Shown piece after piece: positions 49,001 through 64,000 of a stretch of 64,000 bases of DNA. The notes under the pieces are model-generated. The model did not search any database, was not told where the DNA came from, and worked only from the letters and a program-made list of their open reading frames with translations. Source of the DNA: Struthio camelus (lineage: Eukaryota > Chordata > Aves > Struthioniformes > Struthionidae). Within the stretch, counting starts at the first letter, position 1; each line of letters starts with the position of its first letter. Position numbers and translations under genes: made by a program. The DNA is taken from positions 9,920,001 through 9,984,000 of the forward strand of contig NC_090947.1 of assembly GCF_040807025.1 (NCBI RefSeq). Reading direction: 5' to 3'.

Positions 49001-50938
49001 CTTCGCATACACATCACAGCCAGACCCCAAATCCCAGCTGTTGACACCTGCAACTGAGTGTTGCAGCACTCCTGCAAAGAAACTTCTTCATTTCTCTTTA
49101 TGCTCCTCCTCCTACTTTTGCTTTATATCTATCCTGGTTTCAGGGATTCAAACGTGCTATTTTCAGCCCTTCCTGGTTTCTGTAGAAGATTAAAAGAGGG
49201 CTTGGCTCCCAGCACAAGAGGTTCAACCCTACCTGGAAATACTGCCTTCTCTCTCTCCCTCTTTTTTTTTTTTAAAAGAAACTCAGAAGGTGCAGTATAT
49301 TAGCTAGTGTGAACAGCCACTGATCTAAACCTCCAGGGAGACAGTGATATACTTTAGTTCCCCAGTTGCAAGCAGGAATGAAAATGGAAGTAATATGCTT
49401 TTAGATACATTTTTACATGAGGATTAGTCTTAAAAACCCTCTTTGCCTGAACTGCGCAGCTACACCTCAAAGAGGAGGAAAGGTTTCAGGGTAGACCAAG
49501 GAACCATAGGGCTCTGTAGAGCCCCAACGATGCAGTTCTATAAGTTAGGGTAAAATAAACTAGTGCCTTGCTCTCCTTGTATCTGCACTGGTGTTTGCAC
49601 AAGCCAAACCCAAAAAAGACTAAGCTAGGTTGAAATAAAGCAAGTGCTGTCATCAAACTCCATGAACAATCTCATCATGAGACTGTACAAGCATCAACAT
49701 CCAAAGCAAGAGAAAAGACAGATGATGGGGCACACAGCACCAAAGCAGCTCTAGCAACTCATTTAAACCATCATGGAGCTGCAACCTCTGAACCAACACA
49801 TCAGGAGCTTGCCAGAGACTTGTGGTCTGTTCCTCCTAGCCCCATGTTCTCAACACAGCAAGAAAGGCAGAGCATGTGCTACACCTGTGGGCAGCTGATG
49901 CCAGCTCATCTGGCCCATGTGCTGAGTCTGCCAAAGAGCTGACAGAAACACACGCAGGTCAAGGCACCCTGCAGATTTGCTTAGCATGCTGCATGGCTCC
50001 CATGCACCTCTCCTTACAACCAGGAGGTGCTGTTAGCCTGTGAGCAAAATGAGTTCAGTAGAAATAAGGGAAAGCACTTAAGATGCTTTTCCCCAGGACA
50101 GGATGTCTCCAGAGATTTCAAGGAGGGCACAAAGACAGGTACCTTCTCTCCCACCAAATCTGTTCTCACTGGTGGAAGAAAAAGAAACAGCCATGTGCAA
50201 TCCCTGATGGGACCATGGAGAAAGCTCTCCCTCTCAAGTGCCTTTAGGCTTTGCATTTCCAGGACACTACTACAACTGCAGCCATCTTTCCCCGCGCTGT
50301 GCCTCTCCTTCTTACCCGAGATCCTCTTTACAGCACTCACTCTTCAGCTTCATGTCTCACCTCCCTCCTTCTCCTACTGTGTATGTCACAAGGAAACCAA
50401 ACAAGGCTGACGTGTAAAGTGACTTTTTGAAAAACCATTTGACTTGAGCACACTCCTTCCCCGTTGACGTTTCCGCCACAAGTTAATTACAATACCTAAA
50501 GCTATCTTACTTCTGTTGCAACTCTCACAACTCCTTTCCGTTAACTTACCCTCCGCCGGAAACACACCACACAGCGCTCCGCAGACAGGACGGCAACCCA
50601 CTCCTCCCCGAACACGGTCCACATAACTCGTTTTTTTCCCCTTGGCGGTGATCAGCCCAGCGCCACAAACCCCGAGCGGCGTTTTAAGACGAAAGTGTTG
50701 CGAAAAGAGCAGCCTTCCGGGCCCTGAGCCGGGCGGGCACTTCCCGCCACGCCACACCGCGGACCGCTACCGAAGCGCCGCAGCTCGGGGGCTCGGCCGC
50801 CCCCGCGAGCGGGTCAGGCCCCCCGGGCAAGGCCTCGGGCCGAGCGAGGCGCGGACCCCCGGCGGCCCGCAGCCCCCCCCCCCCGCGCCTCACCTTGAAG
50901 ATGGCGTAGCCAGCGGCGGTCTCGAACAGCACCAACAT
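25040..50938 (-). CDS. NOP58: NOP58, box C/D snoRNP core protein (complete, 15 coding exons)
   Basis: NOP58 is one of the two paralogous Nop proteins (with NOP56) that bind the snoRNA and fibrillarin in nucleolar box C/D snoRNPs, which 2'-O-methylate rRNA. Coding exons on the minus strand are 50894-50938, 47100-47176, 45240-45292, 43358-43482, 42218-42354, 40924-40988, 39486-39620, 38452-38597, 37360-37486, 36540-36703, 35693-35827, 34326-34387, 31448-31581, 25859-25980 and 25040-25096. They join in frame to 527 codons plus TGA, against 529 residues in human. Visible parts: N-terminal NOP5 domain starting MLVLFET; NOSIC region about 146-200 with YGWHFPEL at 188-195; Nop domain about 262-400 with [11 protein letters not shown] at 321-331; and a Lys/Glu/Asp-rich C-terminal tail from about 455 that ends KDEDED. 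All introns are GT/AG. Introns 3, 6, 8 and 9 host box C/D snoRNAs. The gene looks intact and is divergent to SUMO1. Confidence 0.96.
25859..25980 (-). CDS. NOP58: NOP58 exon 14 (codons 469-509)
   Basis: Encodes [11 protein letters not shown], a long lysine-rich run and then [17 protein letters not shown]. Acceptor GTACAG, donor GTGAGA, 122 nt. The charged tail is typical of NOP58 C-termini. Confidence 0.92.
25981..31447 (-). other. NOP58: NOP58 intron 13 (5.5 kb)
   Basis: The largest NOP58 intron. It carries the CR1 fragment at 30806-31035 and homopolymer stretches near 28918-28931, 28990-28997 and 31229-31239. The open frames in it are short and unrecognised. No snoRNA with paired C and D boxes was found. 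Confidence 0.7.
30806..31035 (-). mobile_element. CR1 LINE 3'-end fragment
   Basis: The plus strand begins ATAGAATCACAGAAGAGCCA and continues with GGTTGGAAGCGACCTCTGGA, then the CTCTCTGGGCAACCTGGTCC block, the TTTTTCCTCATGTTCAGATG block and CCATTGCCTCTTGTCCTGTC. This order is the antisense of the 3' end of avian and other sauropsid CR1 retrotransposons, whose sense strand ends in ATTCTATG-type repeats. The element is 5'-truncated, inserted antisense to the window and in the same sense as NOP58. Near its end the segment GAGAAGAGTCAGTCACTGAC is partly repeated. It is good evidence that the organism is a bird or other reptile-lineage species. Confidence 0.92.
31448..31581 (-). CDS. NOP58: NOP58 exon 13 (codons 424-469)
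   Basis: Encodes [32 protein letters not shown], and the basic [10 protein letters not shown] segment. Acceptor TTACAG. The donor is GTTGGT, which departs from the usual GTRAGT, but it is the only nearby choice that keeps the frame with exon 14. Confidence 0.88.
31582..34325 (-). other. NOP58: NOP58 intron 12 (2.7 kb)
   Basis: AT-rich intron with a T-run near 32768-32780 and another near 33887. I looked for box C/D pairs here and found none with a terminal stem. No repeat recognised. Confidence 0.65.
34326..34387 (-). CDS. NOP58: NOP58 exon 12 (codons 404-424)
   Basis: Encodes [20 protein letters not shown] plus two bases. Acceptor TTTTAG, donor GTGAAT, 62 nt. Confidence 0.94.
34388..35692 (-). 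other. NOP58: NOP58 intron 11 (1.3 kb)
   Basis: Contains a plus-strand chance ORF at 34769-35194 antisense to the gene. No recognisable repeat or RNA gene. Confidence 0.6.
35693..35827 (-). CDS. NOP58: NOP58 exon 11 (codons 359-403)
   Basis: Encodes [20 protein letters not shown] to LRHLEERG; end of the Nop domain. Acceptor CTCCAG, donor GTAAGT, 135 nt, phase 0 on both sides. Confidence 0.96.
36540..36703 (-). CDS. NOP58: NOP58 exon 10 (codons 304-358)
   Basis: Encodes [28 protein letters not shown] and on to KNKGK; heart of the Nop domain. Human has HAASTVQ where this has HPASTVQ. Acceptor TTCTAG, donor GTGCGT, 164 nt. Confidence 0.96.
37120..37202 (-). ncRNA. SNORD11B: Box C/D snoRNA, SNORD11B-like (18S G509 guide)
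   Basis: It lies in NOP58 intron 9, in the sense direction. C box GUGAUGA is at 37191-37197, D box CUGA at 37124-37127, and an internal CUGA near 37170 can serve as D'. Directly 5' of the D box the RNA reads GUCACUACCUC, an 11-nt antisense to 18S rRNA GAGGUAGUGAC. The fifth base upstream of the D box pairs with the G that is G509 in human numbering. The terminal stem is short (GUC/GAC), weaker than in its sister copy. Guide and D-box position match the SNORD11 copy at 38266-38347, so the two are paralogues. Confidence 0.8.
37360..37486 (-). CDS. NOP58: NOP58 exon 9 (codons 262-304)
   Basis: Encodes [20 protein letters not shown] to [13 protein letters not shown] plus one base; start of the Nop RNA-binding domain. 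Acceptor GCCAG, donor GTGGGT, 127 nt. Confidence 0.96.
37940..38125 (+). mobile_element. MIR-like SINE relic in NOP58 intron 8
   Basis: The plus strand shows pieces in MIR order: CCTAATCCTGCCACTCCCTGG, GGCAAGGTCACAAAG, then after an interruption GGGCCTCAGTGCTCCCCTTT and a TAACTCAGGGG-like block. It is strongly diverged and carries extra sequence between the blocks. The identification is from remembered consensus only. Confidence 0.35.
38266..38347 (-). ncRNA. SNORD11: Box C/D snoRNA, SNORD11-like (18S G509 guide)
   Basis: It lies in NOP58 intron 8, sense to the gene, about 104 nt after exon 8. A 6-bp terminal stem (GAUGGC/GCCAUC) encloses C box GUGAUGA (38334-38340) and D box CUGA (38272-38275); an internal CUGA next to a CUGAUG serves as D'/C'. 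The guide 5' of the D box contains GUCACUACCUC, complementary to 18S GAGGUAGUGAC. By the D+5 rule it directs methylation of the G equal to human G509, the known SNORD11 target. NOP58 is the known SNORD11 host in mammals. Confidence 0.9.
38452..38597 (-). CDS. NOP58: NOP58 exon 8 (codons 213-261)
   Basis: Encodes [20 protein letters not shown] and on through [16 protein letters not shown] to HLCDQ, phase 0. Acceptor CCACAG, donor GTATGT, 146 nt. Confidence 0.96.
39486..39620 (-). CDS. NOP58: NOP58 exon 7 (codons 168-213)
   Basis: Encodes [20 protein letters not shown], then [10 protein letters not shown], to CKCVRKV plus one base. This is the coiled-coil/NOSIC core. Acceptor TTTTAG, donor GTGAG, 135 nt. 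Confidence 0.96.
40236..40315 (-). ncRNA. SNORD70: Box C/D snoRNA, SNORD70-like (18S A512 guide)
   Basis: It lies in NOP58 intron 6, sense to the gene. An 8-bp perfect terminal stem (CUGUUGUC/GACAACAG) flanks C box AUGAUGA (40300-40306) and D box CUGA (40244-40247). Internal CUGA and AUGAUUU make D' and C'. The guide UUCGUCACUACC pairs over 12 nt with 18S GGUAGUGACGAA. The fifth base upstream of the D box is U opposite the A equal to human A512, the known SNORD70 target. SNORD70 is hosted by NOP58 in mammals. Confidence 0.92.
40924..40988 (-). CDS. NOP58: NOP58 exon 6 (codons 146-168)
   Basis: Encodes [20 protein letters not shown] and AI plus one base; start of the NOSIC region. Acceptor CCTCAG, donor GTAAGT, 65 nt. 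Confidence 0.95.
42218..42354 (-). CDS. NOP58: NOP58 exon 5 (codons 101-146)
   Basis: Encodes [19 protein letters not shown] through [12 protein letters not shown] plus two bases. Acceptor CTCCAG, donor GTGGGT, 137 nt. Confidence 0.96.
43358..43482 (-). CDS. NOP58: NOP58 exon 4 (codons 59-100)
   Basis: Encodes the segment STALVEGKL... to KLGGVIK, ending in phase 0. Acceptor CTACAG, donor GTAATA, 125 nt. It contains the conserved [13 protein letters not shown] block. Confidence 0.96.
44290..44425 (-). mobile_element. MIR-like SINE relic in NOP58 intron 3
   Basis: The plus strand has CTCCACTTTACAGATTAGTA followed by AACCTGAAGTAATAGGG and, further on, GATCTGAACCCAGC, which resemble the antisense MIR core and 5' part in the correct order. 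Strongly diverged, with an A-rich interruption. Confidence 0.4.
44900..44984 (-). ncRNA. SNORD70B: Box C/D snoRNA, SNORD70B-like copy with degenerate C box
   Basis: It lies in NOP58 intron 3, sense to the gene. A 10-bp perfect terminal stem (GUCUGUUGUC/GACAACAGAC) flanks a D box CUGA (44910-44913) and a C box that reads GUGAUGG (44967-44973), with the last consensus A changed to G. D' CUGA and C' AUGAUUU are conserved with the SNORD70 copy at 40236-40315. The guide reads UUUCAUCGCUACC; against 18S GGUAGUGACGAAA it has one G-U wobble and one A-C mismatch, still placing A512 at D+5. It is a paralogue of SNORD70, either functional with a relaxed guide or beginning to decay. Confidence 0.8.
45240..45292 (-). 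CDS. NOP58: NOP58 exon 3 (codons 41-59)
   Basis: Encodes (I)[17 protein letters not shown] plus one base. Acceptor TGTAG, donor GTAAG, 53 nt. Confidence 0.95.
47100..47176 (-). CDS. NOP58: NOP58 exon 2 (codons 16-41)
   Basis: Encodes [18 protein letters not shown] and on to KANK, then two bases of the next codon. Acceptor CTACAG, donor GTAAGC, 77 nt. Confidence 0.95.
47177..50893 (-). other. NOP58: NOP58 intron 1 (3.7 kb)
   Basis: Unique-looking intron. It has a G-run at about 48560-48572 and a T-run near 49261-49273. The right end (50500-50893) enters the promoter CpG island. No snoRNA or repeat recognised. Confidence 0.65.
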
Positions 50939-51700
50939 GGCGGCGGCGGCGCCAACGGCCGGAGCGGGGGCCAACGGCCGCTCACGGGGGGGTGGGGAGG
51001 GCGCGCGCGGCCACGTGGGCGAGCGGACGGCAGCCCTCAGCCCAGCACACGCGCGCGCCGGAACGGGAAGTAGCCACAGCGGAAGTTATGTCACGGGAGG
51101 GGAAGGGGCGGGGCCGCGGGCCGCCCCCCGCGCCGGCGCTGCTGGGTCCTGCGGGCCGTCGGCCGGAACGGAGCCGCACACCGTCGGTGTCCGCTCCCTG
51201 CGCTGACCGAGGCGGGGGAAAAAAGGCGCACGGAAACAGCAGAAATATGTCCCCTGGGTGGGAGACAGGTCTGGGCGCGTTCCCGGCCAGGCTGCCGCTC
51301 CGCCGTAAACAGAGCCTCGTTCCCCAGCCTCGTCTGCGCGCACGTCGGCATAGGGCTGCGGTCTGCCTTCGTGAACGCGCGCTTTCCTCTGCGAGCAGAG
51401 TTAAACCAGCCCAGTCCCCGGTGTGGACGCGGCGGCTGCGTGCGGCGCTTGCCCGCCCTCCGCCTAGGCCGAGGAGAAGGGGGGAGGCGCTCAGAGCTCG
51501 GTGCCGCTGCGGGCGTCCGACAGCTGCTCCCTTCTGACAACGGAACGCCAAACTCGCTGCATTTACAACAGGCGTTTCGAGGCTCCCGATTTCCCCGCGC
51601 GGTGCTGCCTGCCCAGGATCCGGTGTTTCCGGGGAAGCCGCAGCTCAGCCCGGCCCTGCCGCCTGCCGCCTCGTCGCACTGCGCCCTCCAGCGCGTCCAG
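50500..51700 (-). promoter_or_regulatory. NOP58: NOP58 CpG-island promoter (divergent side)
   Basis: A CpG- and GC-rich block surrounds NOP58 exon 1. The leader is GCC-triplet-rich and runs into the ATG at 50938; the exact start is not visible but is probably within about 100 nt upstream. Duplicated CCGTTGGC words lie just upstream of the ATG (near 50950-50985). The long open frames on both strands at 50982-51551 are chance frames of a CpG island. Confidence 0.7.
50894..50938 (-). CDS. NOP58: NOP58 exon 1 (codons 1-15)
   Basis: Encodes [15 protein letters not shown]. The ATG has a near-ideal context (GCCGCC before it) and the exon ends at donor GTGAGG in phase 0. Human has TSV in place of TAA at residues 7-9; the rest matches. 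Confidence 0.96.
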
Positions 51701-52690
51701 GGGTTACTGTCCCAAAGAACAAATTATAGATTAAACATGATTTACCTTCTTCCTTTTAATAAGGCATATTAATACTTACTGCTAGCACTAGCTGCTCTCG
51801 AACAAATACACTAGTGTTACGAGATTATGGATTGTTCTCAGGTTAAAGCCCTGTTTTGTAGGAAAACTATCTGCAGGCTGAAGAGGCTTTGTGCAGGCTA
51901 GGTAGGCTAACGCTGTCCAGAAAAACACTAACAGCTCCTCTGCTTTCCACACAACATTGGTCAAGTTAATTAGCAGCAAGCTGAATGAACGGAGGTGAAA
52001 TTTATTAACTTCAGGTGATTGAGATTAGTTGCAGATGGGGAAATTAGAGAAGTTATAAAATACCTGAGGATTAAACAAAGTTATTAGTGGATGTAAAGTA
52101 GTCTCAACATCAGCTGTAGCAGCAAGGGCTACTTTGAGTTCTGTAGGAAGAAGCTCATGTATGTATATTTAGTCTTTTAAAAGCATGTTTTTGTTGGGCT
52201 TTAAGGGTGCTGCATGTTGGGTTTGGGCTGTAACAGAAGAAACGTGTGACTTTTGTAACCCTTATAGGTTGAATTGAGACTAGCTGCTAGGGAGGTGCTG
52301 TGCAAATATAGCTTGTACCCTGAGCACATACATATCTGTAACCGAAGTGAATAAAAAGTGTATAAAGAGGGGTATTGTTATTAAGTTTTAATAGTGGTAT
52401 TTAAATTTCAACTGTGTGTGCTATGCATGGGGAAGAGGGATAACTGGTGATTTGCATGTTACTCTTATTATAGAATGCATAGGAAAAGGGGTACAACTAG
52501 GAATTGCATTCAGATTTTATGCTAGAACTTTAAAACTGTCACCTTCTATCCGTGGGGCTAACCTCCCTGCTTTTAAACCTGTCCTTTTGTTTACTGCTAG
52601 CAGTGGCGTTTGCAATAGGATCAAGTGTTTGTCATCTCCACTGTTCACCTCTTGGGTTGCTCCAAGGCTGCGAATGGTTCTCGGTGGTGG
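51700..52690. other. AT-rich spacer between the NOP58 and SUMO1 CpG islands
   Basis: About 1 kb of AT-rich sequence separates the two islands of the head-to-head gene pair. No exon, repeat or RNA gene recognised. Confidence 0.55.
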
Positions 52691-53392
52691 TTCCTGCAGT
52701 GCTCTTGACCTGGTGACGAGGAGGAGGTCATCTTCCCCTTCGTCACCTGGCTCCGCGGAGTGCGTCGCCCCGTTTTATTTAACGCCTTCTCCCCCGTTAA
52801 TTCTGTGCGGCTCGGTTGGCCGCTGCAGGCCTGCCTGGTGCGATGGCCGCGTGCGTTCCCCGACGGGTCGGCTTCGTTAGCCCCGGTGGCGCTGGTGGGC
52901 CCTTCGCGCCTGGAAACGCTTCTGCCTCTCCTTGACTGGAGTTAAAACCTTCTCTGGGGGGAATCAGGACGAGAATCCCCTGCTGGGGGGGGAACACAAG
53001 TAGGGTGGGTTAGAAATTCACTGAGTTTTTCAGAAATCCACGGAAACTCGCAGAATTTCGGGGCGCTTCCCGACCCCCCCCCGGCGCTGGCCCTCCTCGC
53101 CGGCGGCGCAGAGCGAGGCGCGCGGCCCGTCCGGCCCCGGCTTCCAGAAGGTTCTGGCGGGCGGCGGCGGCGGGCGGCGGCCGGGGCTGGGCGCGCCGAG
53201 GGCCCGGCCCGGGGCTGGGCGGGGAGGAGCCGCGGCGGCGGCGGCAGCGGGCCGGGCCGGGCGGGAAGTGATCTCAGGCGCACAGGAAATCCCGCCCGCG
53301 CCGCGGCCTGTGTTTGTGCTGCGGCGGAGAGAAAGGGAGCGGAGCGCCTGCCGCGGCCCAGCCGAGCCTGCCGCACGCGAGGGGGCGAAGCC
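52690..53392 (+). promoter_or_regulatory. SUMO1: SUMO1 CpG-island promoter and 5'UTR
   Basis: GC content and CpG rise from about 52690 and peak at 53050-53400, with GGCGGCGG repeats and GC-box-like GGGCGGGGAGG next to the SUMO1 start. The ATG is at 53393 in a good context (GCC before it). The island continues into intron 1 to about 53660. The transcription start cannot be fixed from sequence but is probably within 150 nt upstream of the ATG. Confidence 0.7.
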
Positions 53393-62306
<8,914 letters not shown>

Positions 62307-63105
62307 ATCCTTCTGTTTTCTTTCCCCTTGATCCTTTTTTATTTTTAAATAATAGTTCTTTTGTAATGTGGTGTTCAACACTGAATTGAAACTGGCACCC
62401 CATCTCTGGGAGTTTATTTTCAAGCGTCTGGTATTTGAATTCTCGTGCTCATTATACACTATTGTTTCTGTTTTCATTGTGCTGAACTTCTGTGATCCAG
62501 CTGCAGCCCTGCTCCTGTTTTTCCCTTCCGCCCTCCCCTTTAGAAATACACGTACACACATGCATTTGTATGTTCACTAGGTTCGTGCATTTCAGGCACG
62601 AAGGTTGTAAGATCTGCCAGGTGGGCGAGTGTTCTTAATGACTTCCATATCGGCCCTGAAGTTTTGATGTGTGACTGTTTCACTCCTGGACTATAACTTT
62701 CAGTGCGAGACGAAGTTTTTCAGAGAACTAAACTGTGGAGAAATTGTGTATCCATAACTCAGAGCTATTTTGCTTAAATTGTGCTGATGGCCCAGCGAAG
62801 AAGATTACCAAGTTGGAAATGGAAAAGCTAGAACTGTTGTCATCTGTACTTTGCTCCAGAGATGGCTTTGCTGAAGACATAAAATTGAAAACCCTAATGA
62901 TTCTTAAATCTTGCCAGAAGAGCCCAGAAGCATTCTAACTTCATATAGCAATTAGTACACACAGGTATTCATGCAAGAATGTTCACAGCAGACAACTGGT
63001 GTTACTTTGACACTCTTGTTTGTACCTTTTGGCCTGGGACGTGGGTTTTGAATGGACATTGTCTGTACCAGCTTCATTAAAATAAACAAGAAAAACGATT
63101 TTATA
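62307..63105 (+). other. SUMO1: SUMO1 3'UTR
   Basis: Sequence after the TAG up to the expected cleavage site near 63095-63110, about 0.8 kb. It is AT-rich in parts. The short frame at 62735-62938 is inside this UTR and is not considered coding. Confidence 0.7.
63081..63086 (+). terminator. SUMO1: SUMO1 polyadenylation signal AATAAA
   Basis: Canonical AATAAA in ATTAAAATAAAC, about 775 nt after the stop codon. Additional downstream sites cannot be excluded. Confidence 0.7.
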
Positions 63106-63109
63106 AACA

Positions 63110-64000
63110 ATAATTTGTATCTTCTTTTCAAATGTTTGGAAATGAACAAAAACATAACAAGTGATAACTAAAACTTGTCTTTCTAGTACATATCCATCGA
63201 AGCCAGAAGAATTGTGCTCTGTAAATATGCCTCATAAAAAAAAAAAAAACATTTACTTATTTTTCACTTGTCCTAGTAAAACGCTTGATCAGTTTGGTTT
63301 GTAGGTAATTTTTTGAGACTACTAGCTATTTCTTGTTCTATTGGTAGAGAATATTCATATACAGTTAAGCTTCACTTTATATCCTCAAGGGTTAGATTGA
63401 AAATGCAACTTTGAGGGAAATATGAAGAGGGTTTTCTTAATAACTATGTGTCATTTAATCATGATGTCACAGAAATAATCCTTATATGATGGATGAACTG
63501 TCTTGGCATATCCATGTTATTAGGCACCACTGTGAGGGTTCTCTTTATGTAATAGCTAGTTACAGGGTTCTAAATGGTCAGTTTGAAATAACCTGTTATG
63601 CCCCATTGGGTATGAAAGCTCTGATAGGAGGTTACAGGCAGGGCAGTGCAGAGCGTTCTGCACTCTCCCTGCTTCATCGCTCCTGCGGATAAATAGGTCT
63701 TGTTTCTGCTTTGGTTTTGTTGTGTAAATCACAATCACTTTATGAATGCCAAATTCATTTAAAGACGCACATTTTAGTGCTGGCATACTTAGATGAAATT
63801 GCAGATGGGTTTTGAATCATCAGGTTTTTATGGCACTCGCGGTAAAGTTATAAATGCATTTCCTTTCATGCCTGTGGTTCCAATGTCCTATTTCTGCTCT
63901 AGCAATATACTTTTGTACGCATAGTTGCACTAAGCAATTTTTTAAAGATTAAAATTTTTGTTTACAAAATGTCAGAATATGGGGTTTTCTTAAAGTATTC
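63110..64000. other. Sequence downstream of SUMO1, nothing recognised
   Basis: AT-rich sequence to the window's right edge, with an A-run near 63236-63250. It could hold an extended SUMO1 3'UTR. No other gene or repeat recognised. Confidence 0.5.

Noticed and set aside
50982-51551. Long ORFs on both strands next to NOP58 exon 1
   Set aside because: They overlap on both strands in a CpG island, with no recognisable domain; chance frames.

Overview
This window is vertebrate nuclear DNA, almost certainly from a bird. The genes have introns with GT/AG borders, there are CpG-island promoters, and a CR1-type LINE 3' fragment lies at about 30.8-31.0 kb; no dense SINE or LINE load like that of mammals was noticed. 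Three recognisable genes occur in the order BMPR2 - NOP58 - SUMO1, the same neighbourhood known from human 2q33. The species was not determined.

Layout. At 1-5095 is the 5' part of BMPR2 intron 1. BMPR2 (minus strand) is represented only by its first coding exon (5096-5171, signal peptide) with its 5'UTR and CpG-island promoter up to about 6.4 kb. From about 6.4 to 24.75 kb is an 18 kb intergenic region without a convincing protein gene. It holds a string of orphan CpG-rich patches (9.2-16.7 kb), a candidate conserved noncoding block (about 17.4-17.85 kb), a MIR-like relic and a 43-bp tandem duplication. From 24.75 to about 51 kb is NOP58 (minus strand). It is complete and could be read exon by exon: 15 coding exons, 527 codons, consistent phases at every junction, GT/AG at every intron. 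From 51 to 53.4 kb is the divergent NOP58/SUMO1 spacer with two CpG islands. From 53.4 to about 63.1 kb is SUMO1 (plus strand), complete, 5 coding exons, 101 codons. The last 0.9 kb is downstream sequence.

Four box C/D snoRNA genes lie in the sense orientation inside NOP58 introns 3, 6, 8 and 9. Their D-box guides are complementary to one stretch of 18S rRNA (GGUAGUGACGAA). The D+5 rule assigns two of them to G509 (SNORD11 and SNORD11B type) and two to A512 (SNORD70 and SNORD70B type). NOP58 is itself a core protein of box C/D snoRNPs, so the gene carries both a protein and RNA parts of the same machine. SUMO1, transcribed divergently next door, encodes the ubiquitin-like modifier.

I found no CRISPR array, prokaryotic element, provirus, tRNA, rRNA or clearly novel protein system. 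The most informative items beyond the known genes are the paired snoRNAs (one copy degenerate in its C box and guide), the two long upstream ORFs in the BMPR2 leader, a splice-acceptor-like sequence directly before the BMPR2 start codon, a weak donor at NOP58 exon 13, the orphan CpG islands, and several MIR-like relics.
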